From: an uncultured Muribaculaceae bacterium
GTDB taxonomy: Bacteria; Bacteroidota; Bacteroidia; Bacteroidales; Muribaculaceae
Assembly (NCBI GenBank): GCA_947178235.1
Contig: CAMWXQ010000064.1
Span: forward strand, 1-6,495
DNA length: 6,495 nucleotides
Direction: 5' to 3'
In this document: positions 1-5,424 of the stretch, piece after piece
Position numbering within the stretch: the first letter of the stretch is position 1
Layout: every line of letters begins with the position of its first letter
The notes under the pieces: generated by a model
Seen by the model: the letters and a program-made list of their open reading frames with translations, nothing else
The model's database searches: none
What the model was told of the DNA's origin: nothing
Position numbers and translations under genes: made by a program

Positions 1-2625
1 CCGCAGCCCCGTCCCGAACCACAGCCCGAACCGCGCCCCGAGCCTCGGCCCAAGAATGAGGGAGGGCGCAAGGTCAGCTTCGGACGGATGCTGGCCGACT
101 CGCGTACGGCCTATGCACTCGGCATCATATTCGTGTTCGTTGCGGCATACGCCTTCATCGTCTGCGTGAGCTATTTCCTCAATATCCGCAGCGACCAGAG
201 CGCGATGCTCAACGGCGACTTCGACCCCTCGCTGATCCGCAATGCCGGCGGCCCTGTCGGGGCGCGCCTCGCCCATCTGCTTGTCTATGAGTGGCTCGGT
301 CTCGGGGCATTCGTGCTTGTGTATTATATACTTGCCTGTGGCCTCACGCTCGTGAAGGTCTACCGACCGCACTTCTGGAATCTGACGCTGAGGTCATTCC
401 TCGGAGCAGTGACGATCTCCGTCGTGGCCGGGCTCTTGACCTACGGCATGGCCTCGCCTGTCTACTGGGGAGGCTACCACGGCTATATGCTCAATGCCAA
501 CCTCATAACCTACACCGGCATCTGGGGTGCGATCGGCGTGAGCCTCATACTCGTCAGCTTCATGGTCATACTCTACCTCGCCGAGATCAACCGCCTGTGG
601 CGTACCGGCAGGGAGAGATATGCCGCCTATGCCGAGCGCCAGGCTGTCCGCCGCGCCGAGCGGGAGGCCCGCGAGGCTGAACGCCGTGCCGAACGTGAGG
701 CGCGCGAGGCGGCCGAACGTGCCGAGCGCGAAGCCCGAGAGGCCGAGGAGAGAGCCGAACAGGAAGCGCTTGAGGCGGCCGCCCGCGCCGAGCGTGAAGC
801 CGCCGCAGCCGCCGAAGTCCCGACCGCCGAGCCGATGATGGCCGATGAGCCCGCTCAGAAGGAGGAGAACGGCCTCGACCCGCTCTTTGCACCCCGCGCC
901 GAGGATGCCGAGGAGGGTGGGGGAGAGACCGACCCCGACGGCGAGGATGAACTCGAACCGCTCTTCGGCACACCCACACGCAAGGCCAAGGCCGAAGAGG
1001 ATGATATTCCCGACATCCCCCTCGTCGTGGTGAATCCCGCCGAGGAGGCTGAGGATGAGCCCGTAGAGGAGACCCCAGAGCCCCGTCACGAGGCACCCGC
1101 CGTGCAGCTCGACGCCACCGGCCAACCCCTCTACGACCCCCGCGCCGACCTCTCGCACTATGAGTTTCCCCCCATCGATCTCCTGCGCGAGATCCCCGTC
1201 GACCGCAACAGCGTGGACGCCGAGGAGATGGAGGAGAACAAACAGCGCATCACCAAGACCCTCCGTGACTACGGCATAGACATCGCCCAGATCAAGGCCA
1301 CCGTCGGCCCCACCGTCACCCTCTATGAGATTGTCCCCGCCGAGGGGGTGCGCATCGCCAAGATCAAGCGCCTCGAAGATGACATCGCTCTCAGCCTCGC
1401 CGCCGTCGGCATCCGAATCATCGCACCCATCCCCGGCAAGGGCACCATCGGCATCGAGGTACCGAACAAGGACCCGCAGACCGTCCCGATGCGATGGATA
1501 ATGGAATCTCCCAAGTATGCCAACTGCAACATGGAGCTGCCGATGGCGATGGGCGCGACCATATCGAACGAGGTATTCGTGGCCGATCTCTGCAAGATGC
1601 CCCACCTGCTCGTCGCGGGCGCCACGGGTATGGGTAAGTCCGTGGGCCTCAATGCCATCATCGCATCGCTGCTCTACAAGAAACACCCCTCGGAGCTGAA
1701 ATTTGTCCTCGTCGACCCGAAGATGGTCGAGTTCAGCCTCTACGCCAAGCTCGAACGCCACTATCTCGCCAAGCTCCCCGACGAGGAGGACGCCATCATC
1801 ACCGACCCCTCGAAGGTCGTCGCCACGCTCAACTCGCTCTGTGTCGAGATGGACAACCGCTATGCCCTGCTCAAAGACGCGGGGATGCGCGGCATCAAGG
1901 AGTACAACGAACTCTTCTGCCGCCACTCGCTCAATCCCGCCAAGGGTCACCGCTATCTACCCTACATCGTCGTCATCGTCGACGAGTTCGCCGACCTCAT
2001 CATGACCGCGGGCAAGGAGGTCGAGACCCCCATCGCCCGAATAGCCCAGAAGGCACGTGCCGTCGGCATCCACATGATCCTGGCTACCCAGCGCCCCTCG
2101 ACCAACGTCATCACCGGCATCATCAAGGCCAACTTCCCCGGCCGTGTCGCGTTCCGCGTGTTCCAGATGGTGGACTCGCGTACCATCCTCGACCGCCCGG
2201 GCGCCAACCAGCTCATCGGCCGCGGCGACATGCTGTTCAGCAACAACGGCAAGATCGACCGCGTGCAGTGTGCCTTTATCGACACCCCCGAGGTCAAGGC
2301 TATCTGTGACTTCATCGACGGACAGGTCGGATTCGACCACGCCTACGAGCTCCCCGACTATGTGCCCGAGGCCGATGCGTCCGGCTCGGTAGCCAATCTC
2401 GGCGACCGCGACCCGCTCTTCGATGAGTGTGCCCGCGTTGTCGTCCAGAGCGACACCGCCTCGACATCCATGTTGCAGCGCCGCTACTCGATCGGATACA
2501 ACCGCGCCGGCAAGATCATGGACCAGATGGAGGCCGCCGGCATCGTCGGCCCCACCGTCGGAGGCAAGCCCCGCCAGGTACTCGTCGACCCGCTGACACT
2601 CGAAAGAATCCTCGAAAACAATTAA
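1..2625 (+). CDS. ftsK: DNA translocase FtsK, 5' end cut by window edge
   Basis: Septal DNA pump that moves chromosome ends apart during division and, in known family members, activates XerCD at dif. The frame is open from base 1 to the TAA at 2623-2625. The Met at 88 is probably internal, because the codons before it encode a Pro/Arg/Glu-rich stretch and then a basic segment leading into the first membrane helix. Numbering from the Met at 88: four hydrophobic helices at about 9-31, 66-89, 103-122 and 139-165; a charged Ala/Glu/Arg helix at 174-245; an acidic, Pro-rich linker to about 355; the alpha part of the motor from about 358; a Walker A motif GATGMGKS at 511-518 (Lys517); a Walker B motif IVVIVDEFAD with Asp632/Glu633; an ATQRPS motif downstream; and a C-terminal winged-helix gamma domain at about 775-842 containing LQRRYSIGYNRAGKIMDQME. 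All motor motifs are intact. The 845 residues after this Met are already near full length for Bacteroidetes FtsK. It is the first visible gene of a probable operon with the LolA-like gene, 27 bases downstream. Confidence 0.96.
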   Translation, partial: PQPRPEPQPEPRPEPRPKNEGGRKVSFGRMLADSRTAYALGIIFVFVAAYAFIVCVSYFLNIRSDQSAMLNGDFDPSLIRNAGGPVGARLAHLLVYEWLGLGAFVLVYYILACGLTLVKVYRPHFWNLTLRSFLGAVTISVVAGLLTYGMASPVYWGGYHGYMLNANLITYTGIWGAIGVSLILVSFMVILYLAEINRLWRTGRERYAAYAERQAVRRAEREAREAERRAEREAREAAERAEREAREAEERAEQEALEAAARAEREAAAAAEVPTAEPMMADEPAQKEENGLDPLFAPRAEDAEEGGGETDPDGEDELEPLFGTPTRKAKAEEDDIPDIPLVVVNPAEEAEDEPVEETPEPRHEAPAVQLDATGQPLYDPRADLSHYEFPPIDLLREIPVDRNSVDAEEMEENKQRITKTLRDYGIDIAQIKATVGPTVTLYEIVPAEGVRIAKIKRLEDDIALSLAAVGIRIIAPIPGKGTIGIEVPNKDPQTVPMRWIMESPKYANCNMELPMAMGATISNEVFVADLCKMPHLLVAGATGMGKSVGLNAIIASLLYKKHPSELKFVLVDPKMVEFSLYAKLERHYLAKLPDEEDAIITDPSKVVATLNSLCVEMDNRYALLKDAGMRGIKEYNELFCRHSLNPAKGHRYLPYIVVIVDEFADLIMTAGKEVETPIARIAQKARAVGIHMILATQRPSTNVITGIIKANFPGRVAFRVFQMVDSRTILDRPGANQLIGRGDMLFSNNGKIDRVQCAFIDTPEVKAICDFIDGQVGFDHAYELPDYVPEADASGSVANLGDRDPLFDECARVVVQSDTASTSMLQRRYSIGYNRAGKIMDQMEAAGIVGPTVGGKPRQVLVDPLTLERILENN
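655..819 (+). repeat. Five 33-bp tandem repeats inside ftsK (11-residue period)
   Basis: Five consecutive in-frame units of 33 bases begin at 655, 688, 721, 754 and 787. Each begins GCCGA and encodes an 11-residue unit starting Ala-Glu: AEREAREAERR, AEREAREAAER, AEREAREAEER, AEQEALEAAAR and AEREAAAAAEV (residues 190-244 from the Met at 88). The first three units are nearly identical in protein but differ at third codon positions; the last two have decayed. The segment follows the fourth membrane helix, so it is predicted to be a cytoplasmic helix, either an 11-residue-period coiled coil or a single charged helix joining membrane anchor to motor. The period is read directly; the structural role is inference. 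Confidence 0.85.
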
Positions 2626-2652
2626 TCCGCCGTGCGCGTTGTCAAGTTAGAT

Positions 2653-3261
2653 ATGAAACGCCTATTTCTGACACTCCTCATACTCCTCGCCGGGGCATCG
2701 GCCCTCCTCGCGCTGACCCCGCAGCAGGTGATCGACCGCTCGGCCCAGAAGCTCGGCAAGACGGCGTCGGTCAAGGCTCTCTACACGCTGACCGCCGACG
2801 GCAATTCGGTGCAGGGTGTGCTTACCATGTCGGGCAACCGCTTCACCCTCTCCACCCCGACCCTCTCGGTGTGGTTCGACGGCAAGACCCAGTGGACCTA
2901 CTCATCACAGATGGGAGAGGTGAGCATCGTCACCCCTACGACCGACGAGCTGAGGCAGATCAACCCCTTCGAGATCATCCGCTCGCTGGCCGCCGACTTC
3001 AAGCAGACGACGCTCAAAGCGCCCAAGGGATTCACCGCCGTGGGGCTGACCGCCAAGAACGGCTCGACCGACATCCGCCGCGCCGACATCACGTTCAGCG
3101 ACGCGACGTGGTACCCGACCTCGCTCCACATCACCCTCTCGAACCGACAGGTGATTGCGGTCAAGATCGATCAGATTCTCCCCGGCCAGCACCTGCCCGA
3201 ATCGACATTCAGATTCGACCCCAAGAAGTATCCCGGGGTACAGGTAGTGGATCTCAGATAG
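2653..3261 (+). CDS. LolA-like periplasmic lipoprotein chaperone
   Basis: Predicted 202-residue secreted protein of the LolA-like family that carries lipoproteins through the periplasm to the outer membrane. I chose ATG 2653 over the in-frame GTG at 2632 because it gives a classic signal peptide: MKR, a Leu-rich core at about residues 4-19, then Ala-Leu-Ala, with cleavage likely after Ala17 or Ala20. The mature part begins TPQQVIDRSAQKLGK. It has the family's alternating beta-strand pattern and a WFDGKTQWTY segment at 74-83, which matches the 'FDGKxxWxY' strand of LolA proteins. A segment with VTPTTDELRQINPFE follows, and the C-terminus ends FRFDPKKYPGVQVVDLR. The size is typical of LolA. There is no lipobox cysteine, so it should be soluble. 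It lies between ftsK and trxB with short gaps, probably co-transcribed. It may belong to the divergent Bacteroidetes subfamily (LolA_2 type) rather than classical LolA, so I give no symbol. Confidence 0.85.
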   Translation: MKRLFLTLLILLAGASALLALTPQQVIDRSAQKLGKTASVKALYTLTADGNSVQGVLTMSGNRFTLSTPTLSVWFDGKTQWTYSSQMGEVSIVTPTTDELRQINPFEIIRSLAADFKQTTLKAPKGFTAVGLTAKNGSTDIRRADITFSDATWYPTSLHITLSNRQVIAVKIDQILPGQHLPESTFRFDPKKYPGVQVVDLR

Positions 3262-3273
3262 CCAAAAACGCTC

Positions 3274-3303
3274 TTTCAACTCTCAACTCTAAACTTTCAA
3301 CTC
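3274..3303 (+). repeat. CAACTC short direct repeats before trxB
   Basis: The 46-base gap between the LolA-like gene and trxB carries three copies of CAACTC (3277-3282, 3284-3289, 3298-3303). The outer two lie within a 9-base direct repeat TTTCAACTC (3274-3282 and 3295-3303). The composition (C/T/A with almost no G) is unlike the flanking GC-rich genes. The last copy ends four bases before the trxB ATG. The function is unknown. It could be a slippage-prone simple repeat or an unstructured translation-initiation leader. Confidence 0.6.
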
Positions 3304-3307
3304 GACT

Positions 3308-4249
3308 ATGACCCAGCTCAGCACCAAATGCCTCATCATCGGCTCCGGCCCTGCGGGATATACCGCGGCCATCTATACATCTCGCGCAAACATCCAGCCT
3401 ATCGTCATCGAGGGTTACACCCCCGGAGGGCAGCTCACCATCACCACTGAGGTCGAGAACTTCCCAGGCTATCCCGAGGGTGTCACCGGCCCCGACCTCA
3501 TGGAGGATATGCGCAAGCAGGCCCTCCGTTTCGGCGCCGACATCCGCCCCGGATTTGTCAAGGAGGTCGACTTCACCCAGCGTCCATTCGTGGCCCGCAC
3601 CGACACGGACCTCGAAATCACCGCCGACACCATCATCATCGCCACGGGCGCAACCGCGCGCTACCTCGGGCTCGAAGATGAGCAGAAGTACAACGGGATG
3701 GGTGTCTCGGCATGTGCAACCTGTGACGGATTCTTCTACCGCGGCAAGAAGGTTGCGGTCGTCGGTGGCGGCGACACTGCCTGTGAGGAGGCCGTTTACC
3801 TCAGCCATCTCGCGAGCGAGGTCTATCTGATCGTTCGCCGCGACGTGATGCGTGCATCGAAGGTCATGCAGCGCCGCGTGCTCGATGCCCCCAACATCAA
3901 GGTCCTCTTCAACACCGTCACCCTCGGCCTCTACGGCACAGGTCTGCTCGAAGGTGCCCGACTGCTCGAAAAGAAGGGTACCCCCGAGGAGCGCGAATAT
4001 GACCTCCCCATCGACGGATTCTTCCTCGCCATCGGCCATACGCCCAACACCGAGGTATTCCGTCCCGCAATCGAGTGTGACCACACAGGATATATCAAGG
4101 TGAAGGGTGAAGGTACCGCCACCAATATCCCCGGCGTATTCGCCGCGGGCGACGTGGCCGACCCCACATACCGCCAGGCCATCACCGCCGCCGGGATGGG
4201 ATGCAAGGCCGCACTCGACGTCGAGCGCTTCCTCACCGAACAGGATTGA
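3308..4249 (+). CDS. trxB: Thioredoxin reductase (NADPH)
   Basis: Cytoplasmic FAD flavoenzyme that passes electrons from NADPH to thioredoxin. The 313-residue length is normal for the low-molecular-weight bacterial type. Visible in order: the N-terminal FAD-binding GSGPAG at 12-17; the PGGQLTITTEVENFPGYPEG segment of the FAD domain; the redox-active CATC centre at Cys136/Cys139 within GVSACATCDGFF; the NADPH-binding VGGGDTA around 152-158; the basic RRD(VM)R patch at 177-182 that selects NADPH over NADH in this family; and the second FAD motif GVFAAGDVAD around 277-286 (Asp282), followed by RQAITAAGMGCKAAL. All catalytic residues are present. The start at ATG 3308 gives a full domain with no extension and has no Shine-Dalgarno. 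Its TGA stop shares one base with the start of the acetyltransferase gene (TGATG), which suggests translational coupling. Alternative NTR-like or ferredoxin-NADP reductase assignments are unlikely given the CATC centre. Confidence 0.97.
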   Translation: MTQLSTKCLIIGSGPAGYTAAIYTSRANIQPIVIEGYTPGGQLTITTEVENFPGYPEGVTGPDLMEDMRKQALRFGADIRPGFVKEVDFTQRPFVARTDTDLEITADTIIIATGATARYLGLEDEQKYNGMGVSACATCDGFFYRGKKVAVVGGGDTACEEAVYLSHLASEVYLIVRRDVMRASKVMQRRVLDAPNIKVLFNTVTLGLYGTGLLEGARLLEKKGTPEEREYDLPIDGFFLAIGHTPNTEVFRPAIECDHTGYIKVKGEGTATNIPGVFAAGDVADPTYRQAITAAGMGCKAALDVERFLTEQD

Positions 4250-4788
4250 TGGAGAGCCGTCATCCACTCGCATCCGAGGGCAGGGGGATAAGTCTCCGCG
4301 CCCTCGAACCCTCGGATGTCCCACAGCTCTACGAGTGGGAGAACCGCCGCGAACTCTGGGACGCCGGGGCCACCGTCGCACCCTTCTCGCTGCGTCAGCT
4401 CCACGCCTATGCCGCGGGATATGACGGCGACATCTTCGCCGCGCGTCAGCTCCGCCTCATGATCGACCTCACCGACGGAGGTGAGAGCGTCGGGACCCTC
4501 GACCTCTTCAACTTCGACCCTGCCAACTCGCGCTGTGAGGTCGGCATCTTTGTCGACGATCCGTGGCGGGGCAGGGGAATCGGGGCAGAGGCCCTGCGGA
4601 CAGTAGCACGGACGCTCGGGCGCGTCATTTCGCTCCATCAGCTCTATGCACTGGTCTCCGCGGCCAATCTCCCCGCCCGCGCGCTCTTCGAGGCTGCGGG
4701 ATTCGCCCACACCGCGACGCTCCCCCAGTGGATAAGGCGCGACGGCCAGTATGCCGATGCACTCCTCTACTCGATGTTCATGGCTTGA
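4249..4788 (+). CDS. GNAT family N-acetyltransferase (RimJ/RimL/SpeG-like)
   Basis: Predicted 179-residue acetyl-CoA-dependent N-acetyltransferase of the GNAT fold; the substrate is unknown. The start at ATG 4249 overlaps the trxB stop by one base and yields a normal N-terminus running into the first strand, GISLRALEPSDVPQLYEWEN, which is typical of RimJ/RimL-type enzymes. An upstream in-frame ATG at 4201 would lie inside trxB and is unlikely. Other visible elements: RQLRLMIDLTDGG and VGTLDLFNFDP (central strands); CEVGIFVDDPWRGRGIG with the acetyl-CoA pyrophosphate loop RGRGIG at 107-112; the ISLHQLYALVSAANLPARALFEAAGF motif-B helix with the conserved Asn; and a C-terminal strand ending in LLYSMFMA. 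The motif set is complete, so it should be active. Spermidine, ribosomal-protein N-termini or an antibiotic are all possible acceptors, and sequence alone does not choose. It is the last gene of the ftsK run. Confidence 0.88.
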   Translation: MESRHPLASEGRGISLRALEPSDVPQLYEWENRRELWDAGATVAPFSLRQLHAYAAGYDGDIFAARQLRLMIDLTDGGESVGTLDLFNFDPANSRCEVGIFVDDPWRGRGIGAEALRTVARTLGRVISLHQLYALVSAANLPARALFEAAGFAHTATLPQWIRRDGQYADALLYSMFMA

Positions 4789-4806
4789 AAGACCGATTTT
4801 TAGCTG

Positions 4807-4833
4807 AAAAAACGGCGTATTTCGGGGTTTTTT
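4807..4833 (+). terminator. Possible weak terminator after the GNAT gene
   Basis: AAAAAAC at 4807-4813 is complementary to GTTTTTT at 4827-4833. A GG/GG internal mismatch and a small CG/CG inner pair (4816-4817 with 4823-4824) enclose a TATTT loop. It lies 18 bases after the GNAT stop and ends in a run of six T, as expected for transcript release. The stem is A/T-rich and therefore weak, so this is a candidate only. It could work in either direction. Confidence 0.35.
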
Positions 4834-4840
4834 GAACCAT

Positions 4841-4902
4841 CGCCGCAATATATTGTTCTATTTATATAAGACAATTAACAAATTTTGTGTAATTTTGCGG
4901 CG
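4841..4902. repeat. 8-bp inverted repeat spanning the promoter island
   Basis: CGCCGCAA at 4841-4848 is the exact reverse complement of TTGCGGCG at 4895-4902. The 46 bases between them are AT-rich. The right arm covers the end of the -7 box and the expected start-site region. It could be a two-site operator, a leftover terminator arm or chance; the perfect 8-base match of GC-rich arms around an AT-rich island is the only evidence. Confidence 0.5.
4890..4897 (+). promoter_or_regulatory. Bacteroides-type -7 box upstream of the winged-helix gene
   Basis: TAATTTTG is a full match to the Bacteroides sigma-ABfr -7 consensus TAnnTTTG and sits in an AT-rich island (about 4848-4896) flanked by GC-rich DNA. 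The start site would fall near 4904, giving a leader of about 60 bases before the ATG at 4967. I see no good TTTG -33 box at the usual 19-21 base distance, which lowers confidence. The last bases of the box lie within the right arm of an inverted repeat (see separate entry). Confidence 0.55.
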
Positions 4903-4966
4903 GAATATCTCTCCTCTGAGATTCCGTACCGACGAACCCACTTTTCACTAAATAAAACACTTGACT

Positions 4967-5185
4967 ATGAACACTGAAACTATTGGTCTCATGGCCGGTG
5001 CCGTCTGGGCAGCTCTCAACGAGGCTGACGCAGTAGACACCAAGCAGCTCAAAAAGATGGCCAAAGCCAAGAACGAGCGCGAGCTCTTCGCCGCCCTCGG
5101 CTGGCTCGCCCGCGAAGGCAAGGTGGTCTTCACCCCCGGTGACGACCCCAAGGAGATTATGGTGAAGCTCACCCCCGAGAAGTAA
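4967..5185 (+). CDS. Small winged helix-turn-helix protein (DUF2582-like)
   Basis: A 72-residue protein resembling the small stand-alone winged-helix proteins common in Bacteroidales (Pfam DUF2582 type), whose biological role is not established. The start is ATG 4967, preceded by an A-rich AAATAAAACAC tract. The TTG six bases earlier is in frame but a weaker choice. Predicted layout: helix 1 at about 6-19 (IGLMAGAVWAALNEA), helix 2 at 24-33 (DTKQLKKMAK), a recognition-type helix at 36-50 (NERELFAALGWLARE), then a two-stranded wing with GKVVFTPGDDP and EIMVKLTPEK. There is no signal peptide, membrane helix or effector domain, so it would be a bare DNA-binding or protein-interaction module. It has its own promoter-like box upstream and an intrinsic terminator about 100 bases downstream, so it is probably transcribed alone. 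DNA binding is inferred from the fold, not shown. Confidence 0.85.
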   Translation: MNTETIGLMAGAVWAALNEADAVDTKQLKKMAKAKNERELFAALGWLAREGKVVFTPGDDPKEIMVKLTPEK

Positions 5186-5218
5186 TCTCCCCATCAAACC
5201 TCTGACATCCGAACATAC

Positions 5219-5254
5219 CGACCTCCACGGCCTCGCGAGGCCCAAGCATGGTCG
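5219..5254. repeat. Palindrome within a larger hairpin
   Basis: GGCCTCGCGAGGCC at 5229-5242 is a perfect 14-base palindrome. It is flanked by a further complementary pair, CGACC (5219-5223) and GGTCG (5250-5254), separated from it by internal loops of 5 and 7 bases. As RNA this would form a two-part hairpin with a CGCG loop. No T-tract follows, so it is not by itself a terminator. It lies 33 bases after the winged-helix stop codon, in its expected 3' untranslated region. As DNA it could be a dyad operator. Confidence 0.6.
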
Positions 5255-5287
5255 ATCCTCATCCAACCCTCTCTCGTCGCTCCGGTC

Positions 5288-5320
5288 CTCCCAGATTGTA
5301 GCTGCGGGAGTTTGTTTTTT
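5288..5320 (+). terminator. Intrinsic terminator after the winged-helix gene
   Basis: CTCCC (5288-5292) pairs with GGGAG (5306-5310), and TTTGTTTTTT (5311-5320) follows directly. An alternative pairing extends the stem with CAG (5292-5294) and CTG (5302-5304), bulging two bases. The short stem plus long T-tract on the + strand is a textbook Rho-independent layout, placed about 100 bases downstream of the winged-helix stop. It would end that transcript before the tamB-like gene. Confidence 0.6.
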
Positions 5321-5341
5321 ATCCCCACGCCTCAACATTTG
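5311..5341 (+). promoter_or_regulatory. Candidate promoter for the tamB-like gene
   Basis: TTTG at 5311-5314 and AACATTTG at 5334-5341 are separated by 19 bases, which fits the Bacteroides -33/-7 arrangement (TTTG, 19-21 bases, TAnnTTTG) with one mismatch in the -7 box. The start site would be near 5348, giving a leader of about 75 bases to the GTG at 5425. The -33 box uses the first T's of the upstream terminator tract. The mismatch and the lack of other evidence keep this moderate. Confidence 0.4.
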
Positions 5342-5397
5342 ACCCCCCGCCGGGGTTATATGGGTAGGCATCCCTCCGCGGTGCCGCGCATACCCAT
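5342..5397 (+). repeat. Two inverted repeats in the tamB-like leader
   Basis: ACCCC (5342-5346) pairs with GGGGT (5352-5356) around a 5-base loop. Immediately after, ATGGGTA (5360-5366) is the exact complement of TACCCAT (5391-5397). Inside the second pair, GGCA (5367-5370) continues the stem with TGCC (5382-5385), leaving GCGCA bulged on the right side. The GC-rich 3' flank of the second hairpin ends 27 bases before the GTG start. This could be leader RNA structure or a small dispersed palindromic element; no function can be assigned. Confidence 0.5.
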
Positions 5398-5424
5398 TCA
5401 TCACACTGTCACATTCTTTCCGTT

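Noticed and set aside
394..1950. Long minus-strand open frame (518 codons) opposite ftsK
   Set aside because: It lies wholly antisense to a well-conserved gene in GC-rich DNA, where antisense stops are rare. Its translation is Gly/Leu/Asp-rich with no recognisable domain.
2427..3311. Plus-strand open frame (294 codons) bridging the end of ftsK, the LolA-like gene and the gap before trxB
   Set aside because: It is an out-of-frame reading of two conserved genes. Its Arg/Pro/His-rich composition is typical of a shifted frame in GC-rich DNA.
3254..4381. Minus-strand open frame (375 codons) opposite trxB
   Set aside because: It covers trxB, whose catalytic motifs are all intact on the + strand. 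The antisense product shows no family features and spans two gene boundaries.
3931..4848. Minus-strand open frame (305 codons) opposite trxB and the GNAT gene
   Set aside because: It is antisense to two clear genes with conserved motifs. It is a by-product of high GC at third codon positions.
5229..5242. Palindrome as part of a mobile-element end, dif site or CRISPR repeat
   Set aside because: No transposase, flanking duplication or spaced repeat copies are present. A dif site would be about 28 bases with a central spacer, which this does not match.
4862..5404. Minus-strand open frame (180 codons) across the winged-helix gene and its flanks
   Set aside because: It runs through a promoter, a conserved small gene and several inverted repeats, with no domain-like sequence.
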